64,000 nt of DNA from contig NZ_CP009278.1 of the NCBI RefSeq assembly GCF_000747525.1, positions 1,922,001-1,986,000 on the forward strand. Reading direction: 5' to 3'. Numbering within the stretch: position 1 is the first letter of the stretch; every line of letters begins with the position of its first letter. The stretch comes from Sphingobacterium sp. ML3W (lineage in GTDB: Bacteria > Bacteroidota > Bacteroidia > Sphingobacteriales > Sphingobacteriaceae). The position numbers and the translations under genes are program-made. Positions 8,505 through 17,958 of this stretch are shown here, piece after piece. The notes below the pieces were generated by a model. The model was given only the letters and a program-made list of their open reading frames with translations, was not told where the DNA came from and did no database searches.

Positions 8505-9383
8505 TTAACTGTATAAATCGTTAGATTTTGCTTTTAAATATTTGGTAACGGCAAAGTATGTACTTAAGCCAGAAATTAGGATTCCGATTGCAATTACTAC
8601 TAAAAAGATAGCTGCAAACTCATACCAGTTTCTTAAAAATACCAATTCTGGAATTTGTTGCTGTGCAAATTTTAATGTAAATATTAACAATAGAATAGCA
8701 ATTAAAGAGCCTAATAATCCATGGATAATACCGTAGGTGATAAATGGTCTACGAATGAAATTTTTCGTTGCTCCAATTAATTGCATGCTTTTGATTAAAA
8801 ATCTTTGAGAATAAATCGCTAGACGTATGGTGTTGTTGATTAATGCTACGGCAATTACTAATAAAATCGCGGCAAAGGCTAATACAACGATACTGATGAT
8901 ACGGACATTTTTATTGACCATATCAATTAGAGATTCTTGATAAACAACTTCTTTGATCTTGCTGTTGCGAGAGATTTTATCAATAAAGGTTTTAATACTA
9001 TCGGTGTTTGCATAATCTTCCTTCATATAGACATCAATTGATGGAAGTAAAGGGTTGTGCCCTAAGTATTGTACGAAGTCTTCTCCTAAATCTTCTTTTA
9101 GTGATTTGGCAGCTAGTTCTTTGCTGATATACTCTGAACGGAGCACATAATTATCCTTTTCCAAATCCTTTTGTAGAGAAAGGACGTCTCCTTCGTTGGT
9201 ACCGTCGTTAACGATTACGTTTAAAACGATATTTTCTTTTACGTATTTAGATAAATTCTTTGCGTGAACAAGTAATAGACCTAGCAATCCAGTCACTAAA
9301 AGCACTAATGCAATACTAATAACTGTAGAGACATAAACTGATTTTGTTTTTCTTTTTTGCGTGCTTGATTCGTATTCTGACAT
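8505..9383 (-). CDS. ftsX: Cell division permease-like protein FtsX
   Basis: Membrane subunit of the FtsEX complex, which couples septal ring activity to peptidoglycan hydrolases. Four transmembrane segments are seen: one near the N-terminus (about 20-45) and three in the C-terminal half, with the extracytoplasmic loop between the first two as expected. I start at ATG 9383 (MSEYESS); an in-frame TTG three codons earlier is less likely. The ATPase partner ftsE is not adjacent, which is common in Bacteroidota. The gene is divergent from leuS, with about 217 bp between starts, and heads the series with DUF3098 and uppP. Confidence 0.93.
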   Translation of the reverse strand: MSEYESSTQKRKTKSVYVSTVISIALVLLVTGLLGLLLVHAKNLSKYVKENIVLNVIVNDGTNEGDVLSLQKDLEKDNYVLRSEYISKELAAKSLKEDLGEDFVQYLGHNPLLPSIDVYMKEDYANTDSIKTFIDKISRNSKIKEVVYQESLIDMVNKNVRIISIVVLAFAAILLVIAVALINNTIRLAIYSQRFLIKSMQLIGATKNFIRRPFITYGIIHGLLGSLIAILLLIFTLKFAQQQIPELVFLRNWYEFAAIFLVVIAIGILISGLSTYFAVTKYLKAKSNDLYS

Positions 9384-9406
9384 AATAAGCAATAAAAATT
9401 TATTTG

Positions 9407-9414
9407 CGAAAGTA
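9407..9414 (-). promoter_or_regulatory. Candidate -7 element for ftsX
   Basis: Minus strand TACTTTCG followed by C: TAnnTTTG with C in place of the third T. It lies 24 bases before the ftsX start. The same TTCG variant appears before leuS, gyrA and trpS in this window. Confidence 0.35.
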
Positions 9415-9563
9415 ATGATTTGAGAGGATTAATTCGAATTAAACTTGTAATAACTTTCTGATAAAAAGTGTAAAATTCGATACCCCCTCTGTATTTAACT
9501 TTTCAATACTATCATTTATTGTTTAAACTACAAAACTTTTCTTACAATTCGCCATTAAAATCG

Positions 9564-9571
9564 TATTTTCG
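9564..9571 (+). promoter_or_regulatory. Candidate -7 element for leuS
   Basis: TATTTTCG followed by C, 29 bases before the leuS start. It fits TAnnTTTG except for one C. No convincing -33 element is seen, and no T-box or other leader structure. Confidence 0.35.
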
Positions 9572-9600
9572 CAAGTCTTACAAAATTCCTCAATACAAAA

Positions 9601-12384
9601 ATGGAGTACAATCACAAATCGTTAGAAAAAAAGTGGCAAAAATTCTGGGCCGATCATGCAACATTCAAATCAGCGGATACGCATGAAAAACCGAAATATT
9701 ATGTATTAGATATGTTCCCTTATCCTTCTGGAGCGGGTCTGCACGTCGGTCATCCACTTGGCTATATCGCTTCGGATATTTTTTCAAGATATAAACGTTT
9801 AAAAGGCTTCAATGTTTTGCATCCTATGGGATATGATTCATTCGGCTTACCTGCAGAGCAGTATGCGATCCAAACTGGACAGCACCCTGCCATCACGACT
9901 GAAGCGAATATAAATCGCTACCGTGAGCAATTGGATAACATTGGTTTTTCTTTTGATTGGAGCAGAGAAGTGCGTACTTCTGAACCGGCATATTATAAAT
10001 GGTCGCAATGGATTTTTATGCAGTTATTCAATTCTTGGTATAACAACGAGTCGGATAAAGCAGAGTTAATCGATACTTTAATTGGACGTTTTGAAAAATC
10101 TGGTTCTGAAGGAATTAATGCTGTTTCTGATGATGATGTATTATCGTTTACTGCTGAAGAATGGCTTGCCTTTGATGAAGAGAAACAACAGCGTGAGTTG
10201 TTGAAATACCGTATCGCTTACTTACGTGAAAGTACGGTGAACTGGTGTGCTGCTCTTGGTACAGTGCTTGCCAATGATGAGGTCATCAATGGTTTTTCTG
10301 AGCGTGGCGGACACCCTGTTGAACAGAAGAAGATGATGCAATGGTCTATGCGTATTACGGCATATGCTGATCGTATGTTGCAAGGATTGGAGCTTGTTGA
10401 TTGGCCAGAACCATTGGTTGAGATGCAACGTAACTGGATCGGCAAGTCTGTTGGTGCTTTGGTGAAGTTTCCGGTTCCACAATTGGATACGAATATTGAA
10501 GTGTTCACGACACGCGTGGATACTATTTTTGGTGTTTCATTTGTTGTTTTGGCTCCGGAGCATGAATTGGTTTCTAAATTAACGACTGATGAGCAACAAG
10601 TTGAAATCAGTGCATATATTGATAAGACGAGTAAAAAATCGGAACTAGATCGTATGTCTGATACGAAGACGGTATCGGGTGCTTTTACAGGTTCATATGC
10701 CAAACACCCGATCACGGGAGAGGACGTTGCGATATGGATTGCTGATTATGTGTTGGCAAGCTATGGAACAGGTGCTGTAATGGCGGTTCCTTCGGGAGAT
10801 CAACGTGATTACTTGTTTGCAAAGCATTTTAATTTGCCTATTGTTCAGATTTCTGATTCGCAGCAAATCGAAGAGGAAGCTGACGCTAATAAGGATGGCA
10901 AATATATCAACTCTGATTTTATGAATGGCATGAACTACCAAGAGGGTGTGACTGCTGTGATTGCGAAATTGGAAGAATTGAAATTAGGGAAGGCAAAAAT
11001 TAACTACCGCATGCGTGATGCTATTTTTGGTCGTCAGCGTTACTGGGGTGAGCCGGTTCCTGTATATTTCAAAAATGGTTTACCTTATTTGATCAAAGAA
11101 GAGGAGCTACCTTTATTGTTACCTGAGGTCGATAAATACTTACCTACTGAAACTGGTGAGCCACCTTTGGGGCGTGCAGAAAACTGGAAGTATGAGGATC
11201 AATACGAGTATGAATTGAGTACAATGCCAGGATGGGCAGGTTCTTCTTGGTACTGGTTCAGATATATGGATCCTCAAAATGCAGAAGCTTTTGTTTCTAA
11301 AGAAGCGGTTGCTTACTGGAAGTCGGTAGATTTATACATTGGTGGTTCTGAGCATGCTACAGGTCACTTGCTGTACTCACGCTTCTGGAATAAGTTTTTG
11401 AAGGATTTGGGTTTTCATAATGAGGAGGAGCCTTTCAAAAAGTTGATCAACCAAGGAATGATCCAAGGTCGTTCTAACTTTGTGTATCGCATATTGGGTG
11501 ATGAGGGGAAAGCGACGGATACCTATGTGTCATATGGATTGAAGGATCAATATAATACGATTCCACTGCACGTAGATGTTAATATCGTGGTGAATGATGT
11601 ATTGAATGTAGATAAGTTTAAAGCTTCGAGACCAGATTATGCGCATGCTGAATTTATTTTGGAAGATGGTAAATATGTCTGTGGAACAGAAGTAGAAAAA
11701 ATGTCTAAGTCTAAGTTCAATGTTGTCAATCCTGACGATATCATTGAAGCTTATGGTGCAGATACGCTGCGTCTGTATGAAATGTTCTTAGGACCATTGG
11801 AACAAGCAAAACCATGGAACACGAATGGTATAGAAGGTGTATATAAGTTCCTTAGAAAAGTATGGCGATTATTTCATGATGCAGCGGGTAACTTTGCGGT
11901 ATCTGATGAGCAGCCTACTAAAGCTGAGTTTAAAGCTTTGCATAAAATCATTAAAAAAGCAGAGGAAGATATTGAAAGATTCTCTTTCAATACCTCGGTT
12001 TCGGCATTTATGATTTGTGTGAATGAGTTAACAGACCTAAAATGTAATAAGCGTGCTGTTTTGGAGCAACTGATTGTAGTACTTCAACCGTATGCTCCAC
12101 ATATCTCTGAAGAATTGTGGTCCTTGTTAGGTAATGAGGACGGTGCTATTTCTTATGCTAATTATCCAGAATTTATTGCAGATTATTTAGTTGAGTCGGA
12201 ATTCGCTTATCCTGTTTCTATCAATGGTAAAATGAAATTAAACCTCTTGCTAGCATTAGATTTAGATGCAAAAGCTGTTGAGGAGATTGTCCTATCAAAT
12301 CCAGATGTACAGCGTTTTATGGATGGTAAGCCGTTGAAGAAACTTGTCTTTGTGAAAGGTAAAATCATCAATGTTGTGATTTAA
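9601..12384 (+). CDS. leuS: Leucyl-tRNA synthetase
   Basis: Charges tRNA-Leu; class I synthetase. HVGHPLGY (the HIGH motif) is at about residue 47 and KMSKS at about 702. The CP1 editing domain is present ([18 protein letters not shown]), so mischarged isoleucyl or norvalyl products can be cleared. At 927 aa it is longer than E. coli LeuRS: a stretch near residues 145-185 is inserted, and another lies just before KMSKS. The usual zinc-knuckle region keeps a single cysteine ([13 protein letters not shown]), so it probably binds no zinc; as I recall this is typical of the phylum. It is a single gene with its own terminator. Confidence 0.97.
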   Translation: MEYNHKSLEKKWQKFWADHATFKSADTHEKPKYYVLDMFPYPSGAGLHVGHPLGYIASDIFSRYKRLKGFNVLHPMGYDSFGLPAEQYAIQTGQHPAITTEANINRYREQLDNIGFSFDWSREVRTSEPAYYKWSQWIFMQLFNSWYNNESDKAELIDTLIGRFEKSGSEGINAVSDDDVLSFTAEEWLAFDEEKQQRELLKYRIAYLRESTVNWCAALGTVLANDEVINGFSERGGHPVEQKKMMQWSMRITAYADRMLQGLELVDWPEPLVEMQRNWIGKSVGALVKFPVPQLDTNIEVFTTRVDTIFGVSFVVLAPEHELVSKLTTDEQQVEISAYIDKTSKKSELDRMSDTKTVSGAFTGSYAKHPITGEDVAIWIADYVLASYGTGAVMAVPSGDQRDYLFAKHFNLPIVQISDSQQIEEEADANKDGKYINSDFMNGMNYQEGVTAVIAKLEELKLGKAKINYRMRDAIFGRQRYWGEPVPVYFKNGLPYLIKEEELPLLLPEVDKYLPTETGEPPLGRAENWKYEDQYEYELSTMPGWAGSSWYWFRYMDPQNAEAFVSKEAVAYWKSVDLYIGGSEHATGHLLYSRFWNKFLKDLGFHNEEEPFKKLINQGMIQGRSNFVYRILGDEGKATDTYVSYGLKDQYNTIPLHVDVNIVVNDVLNVDKFKASRPDYAHAEFILEDGKYVCGTEVEKMSKSKFNVVNPDDIIEAYGADTLRLYEMFLGPLEQAKPWNTNGIEGVYKFLRKVWRLFHDAAGNFAVSDEQPTKAEFKALHKIIKKAEEDIERFSFNTSVSAFMICVNELTDLKCNKRAVLEQLIVVLQPYAPHISEELWSLLGNEDGAISYANYPEFIADYLVESEFAYPVSINGKMKLNLLLALDLDAKAVEEIVLSNPDVQRFMDGKPLKKLVFVKGKIINVVI

Positions 12385-12410
12385 GTTGAACAATCAATAA
12401 GTATAAAAAA

Positions 12411-12446
12411 GACGCTTTCAGAAAAATGGAAGCGTCTTTTTTTTTT
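12411..12446 (+). terminator. Rho-independent terminator of leuS
   Basis: Stem GACGCTT/AAGCGTC (12411-12417 and 12430-12436) with a 12-base loop, followed by ten T residues. It begins 26 bases after the leuS stop. Confidence 0.85.
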
Positions 12447-12607
12447 AATGTCTATTTTTACTTAAGATGCCGTGATTTGCAAAATAGTGATCTTTTGCAT
12501 ATCAATTTTAGTTTATGATGTTGATAAACTATGACTTACCAGTTTTACTTTTATTATTTGGGCTCATTGTTACCAATGAATTTGTCTTTAACACTTCGAT
12601 TAAAGGC

Positions 12608-12889
12608 TTAAAACAGGACATCTTGAAATGCTTCTGTTCTGTCGAAAACAGATTTTGCAAAAGGACAAAGGGGCATTATTTTAACATTTTTCTTTCGGGC
12701 ATAATCTACTGCTTCTAACACTAGTTTTTTACCAACTCCATTGCCTTCAAATCCAGGGTGAACTTCAGTATGGTCAATGATGAATTTATCTTCCCCAGCC
12801 CAAGTATATCCCATAACACCAGCTTCTTTACCATCAATTTCTGCAACTATTTGACCTTTTTTCTCGTCTTCAATATTTTTTATAGTCAT
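12608..12889 (-). CDS. GNAT-type N-acetyltransferase, YjdJ class
   Basis: A 93-aa minimal acetyltransferase fold (Pfam Acetyltransf_CG / YjdJ type). The acetyl-CoA loop is in VHPGFEGNGVGKKLVLEAVDYARKK, with the P-loop-like GNGVGK near residue 50, and LCPFAKSVF follows, the usual family end-signature. The substrate is unknown for most members, and the plant and bacterial homologues are small cytosolic proteins. A 67-codon plus-strand frame overlapping it has no recognisable features. It lies alone in the gap between leuS and the radical-SAM module. Confidence 0.85.
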   Translation of the reverse strand: MTIKNIEDEKKGQIVAEIDGKEAGVMGYTWAGEDKFIIDHTEVHPGFEGNGVGKKLVLEAVDYARKKNVKIMPLCPFAKSVFDRTEAFQDVLF

Positions 12890-12947
12890 CTCTTTTTATT
12901 TAAATAAACAGTTCATTTCTGACTTTGGTTTTGTAAAAATAAGATTT

Positions 12948-13712
12948 TTATAATAAATTTTTCTCATTTAAATATTTCCAATACCGTTTAGGCAGACTTT
13001 GCACATGCAATTTTGTGTTTTTACGTTCTTTAATGTTGACCGAATCAAAGTAATGTTTCCAGAGGTAACTATAGCGTAATTCTTCATCATCTAAATGGAA
13101 GGCTATGTAATCGCTATTGAAAGTATTGCTGAATTGTACTTCTACTACCTGATCTAAATCATAATAGATGCCGAAATGGCGTTTTAAATCGTAGATAAGC
13201 CATTTTTGATCTGCAAAACGCTCTTTGAAAAAGTTGACCATCAAGGGTAGTACATTGAAATCAGGCTCAAGATTGGCAAAATATAATCCATCTTTCATTT
13301 TTTGAAATCTGACAAATGCTTTTAAACGGTGCTTTTCTCTTGATACTGAACGAACTATCTTTTTTATCTGTAAGATGTCGTCATTAGCATAGTTGAGATT
13401 GGGTTTGTTTTCTGAATTAAAATAATAGGAGATACTACGCAGGATCAAGAGCTCACGATGTTTTATTTCTGAAAGGAATACGTAATATAATTCTTTGATA
13501 CCCTGAATACCTATTTTCTTTTCCAATCCGAGGAGGACACGTTTGGCTTTATCATCGTCTGAGATGATGTTTTCTGTGGTAACAAATAAGCCTGACTGTA
13601 TGTATTGGGCATTGTGCTGGATAGTCGCAATTTGCCATTTATATTCGTAGGAGCAAAATACTATGGTCATCAGGCCCGTCCAACTGCCATCATAGAGAAG
13701 TGTTTTTAGCAT
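12948..13712 (-). CDS. Putative DNA metabolism protein (TIGR03915/DUF4130 type)
   Basis: Matches the TIGR03915 family, which is always linked to the radical-SAM protein encoded next to it and is often fused to a uracil-DNA-glycosylase-like domain. The N-terminus (TLLYDGSWTGLMTIVFCSYE) is the typical opening. The centre (LRSISYYFNSE, VSREKHRLKAFVRFQKMKDG) and LMVNFFKERFADQKWLIYDLKRHFGIYYD fit the family. At 254 aa it contains only the TIGR03915 part; no glycosylase domain follows. It starts 1 base after the radical-SAM gene ends. The biochemical role is not established; involvement in DNA modification or repair is a prediction for the family. Confidence 0.82.
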   Translation of the reverse strand: MLKTLLYDGSWTGLMTIVFCSYEYKWQIATIQHNAQYIQSGLFVTTENIISDDDKAKRVLLGLEKKIGIQGIKELYYVFLSEIKHRELLILRSISYYFNSENKPNLNYANDDILQIKKIVRSVSREKHRLKAFVRFQKMKDGLYFANLEPDFNVLPLMVNFFKERFADQKWLIYDLKRHFGIYYDLDQVVEVQFSNTFNSDYIAFHLDDEELRYSYLWKHYFDSVNIKERKNTKLHVQSLPKRYWKYLNEKNLL

Positions 13713-13713
13713 T

Positions 13714-14970
13714 TTAAAACAAGGTTAATTGTTGACTATTGTTTTTGGTATACTTGCTTGTCGATTGAGCTAATATATACTGCTTGATATTTGTTCCAGA
13801 TTTGTCTGCATAGATCTGTTGAAAACCAAGACAGGTGATAAAGTATTTTGCACGATTGGTGGCGACGCCTAGTTTTTGAAGGTGTTCAATGCGCAATGGA
13901 CCAAAGCGTCTAGCCATGATGATTTTTTTTGCTGACTGCACTCCAATTCCAGGTACGCGCAAAATAGTGTGATAATTGGCCTTATTGATATCAACAGGAA
14001 ATGCATGCTGATTTCGCAAGGCCCAACTTAGTTTTGGATCGATGTCTAGATCCAATAATGGATGGGTGTCATTGACAATCTCTTCTGCCTTGAAACCATA
14101 GAAACGCATGAGCCAATCGGACTGATATAATCTGTTCTCTCGTACCATGGGTACAGCTGTACCGATTTCAGGTAGTCGTTTATCATAGGAAATGGGAACA
14201 TATCCGGAGTAATAGACGCGTTTCAAATGATATTTTTTATAAAAATGCTGAGCCGTCAATATGATGTGTTTATCGGACTCGCCAGATGCACCAATAATCA
14301 TTTGGGTACTTTGGCCTGCTGGTGCAAAGGTTGGGGTAGATTTGATGACCTTTCGTTCTTCATTAGTTCTAATAATTTCATTTTTGAGATAGCGCATGGG
14401 CAGAATCATTTCTTCACGGCTTTTATCTGGTGCTAACAGTTTGAGCCCTTCTTTTGTCGGAATTTCTAGATTGATGCTCAGACGGTCGGCATATAAGCCT
14501 GCTTCATGGACGAGTTCATCACTTGATCCGGGGATGGTCTTTAAGTGGATGTATCCATTGAATTTATGCTCTAACCGTAATTTTTTAGCAATGGAAACTA
14601 ATCTTTCCATCGTGTAATCGGCATTTTTGAAAATACCAGAACTTAAAAATAACCCTTCAATGTAATTCCTTCTGTAAAAATTGATAGTTAGATCAACAAC
14701 CTCCTGTACGGTGAATGCCGCACGCTCGATATCATTGCTTTTTCTGGAGACACAGTAGGCACAATCGTAAATGCAATGATTGGTCAATAGGATCTTTAAT
14801 AAAGAGACGCAACGACCATCTTCGGTATAGGAATGGCAAATGCCGCTCTGATTGGCATTGCCAATCCCTTTATTTTTATTAGCTCTATTGCTACCACTTG
14901 AACTGCAGCTTACGTCGTATTTGGCGGCATCTGCTAGAATATGAAGTTTTTTAAATATACGATCGGACAT
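13714..14970 (-). CDS. Putative DNA modification/repair radical SAM protein (TIGR03916)
   Basis: Radical-SAM enzyme with the CIYDCAYC motif (Cys66, Cys70, Cys73), which would bind a 4Fe-4S cluster and cleave S-adenosylmethionine. Extra cysteines near the N-terminus (Cys22, Cys45, Cys54) are conserved-looking. The C-terminal part holds a helix-hairpin-helix DNA-binding element, LRVPGIGVQSAKKIIMARR, which supports a nucleic-acid substrate. The family (TIGR03916) occurs in bacteria together with the TIGR03915 protein, as here. The substrate and chemistry are unknown to me. The 418-aa length is normal. The gene has a matching -7 element just upstream and leads the two-gene operon. Confidence 0.88.
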   Translation of the reverse strand: MSDRIFKKLHILADAAKYDVSCSSSGSNRANKNKGIGNANQSGICHSYTEDGRCVSLLKILLTNHCIYDCAYCVSRKSNDIERAAFTVQEVVDLTINFYRRNYIEGLFLSSGIFKNADYTMERLVSIAKKLRLEHKFNGYIHLKTIPGSSDELVHEAGLYADRLSINLEIPTKEGLKLLAPDKSREEMILPMRYLKNEIIRTNEERKVIKSTPTFAPAGQSTQMIIGASGESDKHIILTAQHFYKKYHLKRVYYSGYVPISYDKRLPEIGTAVPMVRENRLYQSDWLMRFYGFKAEEIVNDTHPLLDLDIDPKLSWALRNQHAFPVDINKANYHTILRVPGIGVQSAKKIIMARRFGPLRIEHLQKLGVATNRAKYFITCLGFQQIYADKSGTNIKQYILAQSTSKYTKNNSQQLTLF

Positions 14971-14987
14971 ATCTCTATTAATTTTAG

Positions 14988-14995
14988 CAAATATA
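14988..14995 (-). promoter_or_regulatory. Candidate -7 element for the radical-SAM operon
   Basis: Minus strand TATATTTG followed by C: exact TAnnTTTG, 18 bases before the start codon. The same octamer precedes the copper ATPase and coaA. Confidence 0.5.
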
Positions 14996-15221
14996 CTAAT
15001 ATTGTTAGTTATTCTACGACTTGTGATAATTTAGGGCAAAGAAGGGTGCGTTTGGAGAAGTTATTTTATTATTTTAGGCTATTGAAATTACAGTATTCAT
15101 TGTTTATCTAAAATTTTCGAATTTTTATAAATAAAAATTATTTGTAACGAAATAGGCTCAAAAGAATTATGCTTGTTTGGTTACACGCATGTTATTATCT
15201 TTTTATTAAATATGCCATAGC

Positions 15222-15659
15222 ATGAAAATAGATCAATTGTATATCGAACAAGTTATTGCTTCACGTACTTGGAAAATCCGTCAAGAGGTATTATATCCGC
15301 ATGGCTCTTTAAAAGATGTGATGATTGATGATGATTTTGAAGGAACACATTTTGCAGCGACTATAGAAGGGGTATTGGTTGGCGTTATTTCTGTTTTTGA
15401 GATTGATGAGGGATGTTATCAATTTCGAAAATTTGCAGTATTGCCTAATTTTCAAGGTTACGGCATAGGTACAGCGTTGCTTCATGCGGTTTTTAACTTT
15501 TGTAGACTGTGGCGGGCCTCTTCGCTATTTTGCGATGCTCGAATAGGAGCGGTATCTTTTTACGAAGGGGTTGGCATGAAAATACAGAGCCAGTCCTTTT
15601 TCAAAAAGGGATTAGAATATGTGCGTATGAAAGTTCTTTTATCTGATGAATTAACTTGA
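15222..15659 (+). CDS. GNAT family N-acetyltransferase
   Basis: A 145-aa acetyltransferase. Motif A reads FRKFAVLPNFQGYGIGTALLHAVF around residues 67-90, with the Q/R-x-x-G-x-G/A loop that binds acetyl-CoA. The DDDFEGTHFAATIEGVLVGVISVFE block is the beta2-beta4 region. It is cytosolic with unknown substrate. The 250 bases upstream are AT-rich and show no recognisable feature. It converges on the DUF3943 gene with 7 bases between ends and no terminator hairpin. Confidence 0.85.
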   Translation: MKIDQLYIEQVIASRTWKIRQEVLYPHGSLKDVMIDDDFEGTHFAATIEGVLVGVISVFEIDEGCYQFRKFAVLPNFQGYGIGTALLHAVFNFCRLWRASSLFCDARIGAVSFYEGVGMKIQSQSFFKKGLEYVRMKVLLSDELT

Positions 15660-15666
15660 TCGGCCC

Positions 15667-17217
15667 TTAAAACAATACATTGTAACCAAGAGATAGTCGA
15701 GCAAAAGGATAGCTTTTATCTATATCCTGATGATCTTTGAAATTGCCTTCTAATCTAAAATATCCTGAGTTTAGGTTGATAGAGAAGTTTTTCAATAAGC
15801 GTAGACTACCACTAACGGAAGCAGTATGTAAAAAATAGTGTGATTCATTACCGCTGATGGTCACAAAGTAACCTCCGTGATATTGCGCTCCAAATTTAAA
15901 TCTTTTCCATACACTTATTTCACCTGCACCACGTATATCTATACCGGGGCCATAGTTGTAGTTTCTGCTGTCACCAAAAAGAAGATAGGGGTCAGGTACC
16001 GCTGCAAGTAATACGGGGCCTCCACCCAAAGTTGTTCTTAAATGATTGTTTCCACCTAAACTAAAGGTCGAAATCATATTATAGTTTAAGCTTTGTGCAC
16101 CGTAGAAGAATGCCTCATTATGATAAAAGTCATAATTAGCAGAAAGAACACCAAGATGTCGTCCTGGTAAATTTTTTAATACACGTTTGCCATATAACGA
16201 TGCATATATATTGACGGTGTTGACAAATGAACTGTCGTCTCCGCCGACTTCTAGATTGACGTAAAAATCATCAAATGGTTTTTTCTTCTCCATGTCATCA
16301 TTGGAGTAAATAAGACTCAATCGAACAAAATAATCTGATTTTCCCTTGTTAATGATATCTAAGTCCTTCGTGTCGAATCGGCGAATACCAAAATCAATCT
16401 CTGCTTTGACATTTGAAGAGTCTTTTACAGAGCCTTTTACCACTCTGCCCCAACGTCCATCTAACAATCGGTTCAAGCCATTGACAGGGTTAATAAAAAA
16501 GGCTAACACTTCCTTACCTTGTCGTTCGGCTAGCGAATTTGTTGGTCTTGATAAGACATTTTGCGAAATCCTATGTGTTATTTCTCCTAAAATAATCCCA
16601 CCATAAGTGGTGTTGATTAAATCGTTAATCGATGGTGCTTGTGTTTCTCCAGCTGTTTCCCAGATAAAGCTTCCTGCTAGGGTGGCGAGGGATGATTGTA
16701 AAAATGAATAATTGTTGGACCGGAATGCATTAAAATACAACTGCCCATGATAAGGATGAGCGATTTGGTTAGTTGCAAACGCATTATCGTCCCATGCCCA
16801 TGCATTTGGTTTTAAATGTTTGAACCAGTTGTTTAATGTAATATGAGAATAGGGATCTTTTCTTATAAAATAATTGAACGAGGCAGGTAATGCTTGAAAC
16901 ATAAACCATTCGGTTCCCGCTCTAGCAAAGTGCTTTCTGGGGTTATGGTTAATCGTATCTTGATAATTGGGGATTTGATATATTTTGTTTTGATAATTTC
17001 GATTTTGAAGGACAGTTGGTGATGAATTAGCTGAAATTCTGTGACAAATGATTGTATCTGAGTATATTGTGTCATTTAATGGTTTAAATTTATTTACAGT
17101 ATCTCGATACTCCTGTATGTATTCTTGCGCATGTAGCGCTCGTGTTGAAATCAGGACCTGCAGGAGGAGGAGTATCACATATAAAGAAAGAAATCTAATT
17201 TTAGTCATTTTGATCAT
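15667..17217 (-). CDS. DUF3943 outer-membrane protein
   Basis: Secreted protein of the DUF3943 family, probably an outer-membrane beta-barrel. Its signal peptide begins at MTKIRFLS and ends near ALHAQ. Three candidate starts exist (17244, 17217, 17208); I chose the middle one, since the first only adds residues ahead of the signal. The DUF3943 core, HPYHGQLYFNAFRS, SFIWETAGE and GGIILGEITHRIS, is clear around residues 145-220. The second half has many alternating hydrophobic strands, and the protein ends in Phe (SLGYNVLF), the usual barrel end-signal. Function is unknown; no partner gene is adjacent. Confidence 0.82.
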   Translation of the reverse strand: MIKMTKIRFLSLYVILLLLQVLISTRALHAQEYIQEYRDTVNKFKPLNDTIYSDTIICHRISANSSPTVLQNRNYQNKIYQIPNYQDTINHNPRKHFARAGTEWFMFQALPASFNYFIRKDPYSHITLNNWFKHLKPNAWAWDDNAFATNQIAHPYHGQLYFNAFRSNNYSFLQSSLATLAGSFIWETAGETQAPSINDLINTTYGGIILGEITHRISQNVLSRPTNSLAERQGKEVLAFFINPVNGLNRLLDGRWGRVVKGSVKDSSNVKAEIDFGIRRFDTKDLDIINKGKSDYFVRLSLIYSNDDMEKKKPFDDFYVNLEVGGDDSSFVNTVNIYASLYGKRVLKNLPGRHLGVLSANYDFYHNEAFFYGAQSLNYNMISTFSLGGNNHLRTTLGGGPVLLAAVPDPYLLFGDSRNYNYGPGIDIRGAGEISVWKRFKFGAQYHGGYFVTISGNESHYFLHTASVSGSLRLLKNFSINLNSGYFRLEGNFKDHQDIDKSYPFARLSLGYNVLF

Positions 17218-17318
17218 ATATACCCGGCTTAATGTCTTAAACAAGTAACAAACTTAAATAGTTTTAGAGGAATGTTAAAAAATAAGATTGCTATTGAATG
17301 AATTTGACCTAGTCCTGA

Positions 17319-17906
17319 TTAAAAGTCATCGGCATCTTTGATCTCCAGTCTATCTGCTTCGGTGATGGTCCGGATTATTTGACATGGATTTCCTGCAGCA
17401 ATCACATTGGCAGGAATATCTTTTGTAACAACAGACCCCGATCCAATAATACTATTTTCACCTATATGAACACCTGGATTAACAATGACATTGCCTCCTA
17501 ACCAAACATTGTCGGCTATTGTGATGGACTTTGAACATTGCCAACCTTTTGCACGGTCTTCCGGATGAATGGCATGAGTAGAGGTAAATAAGGATACCTG
17601 TGGTCCAAATAAAACGTTTTTACCGATAATAATCGGAGCAGCGTCTAGTAACGTGCAGTTGTAATTGGCAAAAAAATTGTCGCCAATGGAGATGTTAAAC
17701 CCATAATCACAATAAAATGGAGGCTCAATAAAAAAACGATTGGTTTTTGTATTCAATAGATTTTTAATGACCAGCTGCCGTTCTTTAAAAGATTTTGGTT
17801 CTGTATCATTAAATTTTTTAATCTGCATTTTAGCCTGAAGTCTTTTTTCAAAAAGCTCTTTTCCAGATTCACGATAAAACGGATTCGTTAGATTCTTGTT
17901 ATCCAT
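17319..17906 (-). CDS. Sugar O-acetyltransferase, hexapeptide-repeat (Maa/LacA type)
   Basis: Left-handed beta-helix acetyltransferase of the maltose/galactoside O-acetyltransferase group. The N-terminal mac domain includes NPFYRESGKELFEKRLQAK. The hexapeptide core spans about residues 60-175 with ISIGDNFFANYNCTLLD, IGKNVLFGPQVSLFTSTHA (catalytic His115 or nearby) and IGENSIIGSGSVVTKDIP. It acetylates sugars using acetyl-CoA; the true acceptor is unknown. At 195 aa it has normal length. It is divergent from pepD, with 52 bp between the starts. Confidence 0.9.
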   Translation of the reverse strand: MDNKNLTNPFYRESGKELFEKRLQAKMQIKKFNDTEPKSFKERQLVIKNLLNTKTNRFFIEPPFYCDYGFNISIGDNFFANYNCTLLDAAPIIIGKNVLFGPQVSLFTSTHAIHPEDRAKGWQCSKSITIADNVWLGGNVIVNPGVHIGENSIIGSGSVVTKDIPANVIAAGNPCQIIRTITEADRLEIKDADDF

Positions 17907-17930
17907 GGGCCGAAATTACTTCAAAAAAAC

Positions 17931-17938
17931 TAACTTTG
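17931..17938 (+). promoter_or_regulatory. Candidate -7 element for pepD
   Basis: TAACTTTG, an exact TAnnTTTG match, 20 bases before the pepD start. A TAATTTCG variant lies on the other strand at 17911-17918 before the acetyltransferase gene. Confidence 0.5.
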
Positions 17939-17958
17939 TTGTTGAAATATAAAAAATT

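Noticed and set aside
10218-10941. Three minus-strand frames inside leuS
   Set aside because: They are mirror frames of leuS codons, rich in Ser/Ile/Thr, with no motifs.
12515-12718. 67-codon plus-strand frame with hydrophobic stretches
   Set aside because: It overlaps the GNAT gene on the opposite strand, and its sequence has no recognisable family; the GNAT frame has clear motifs.
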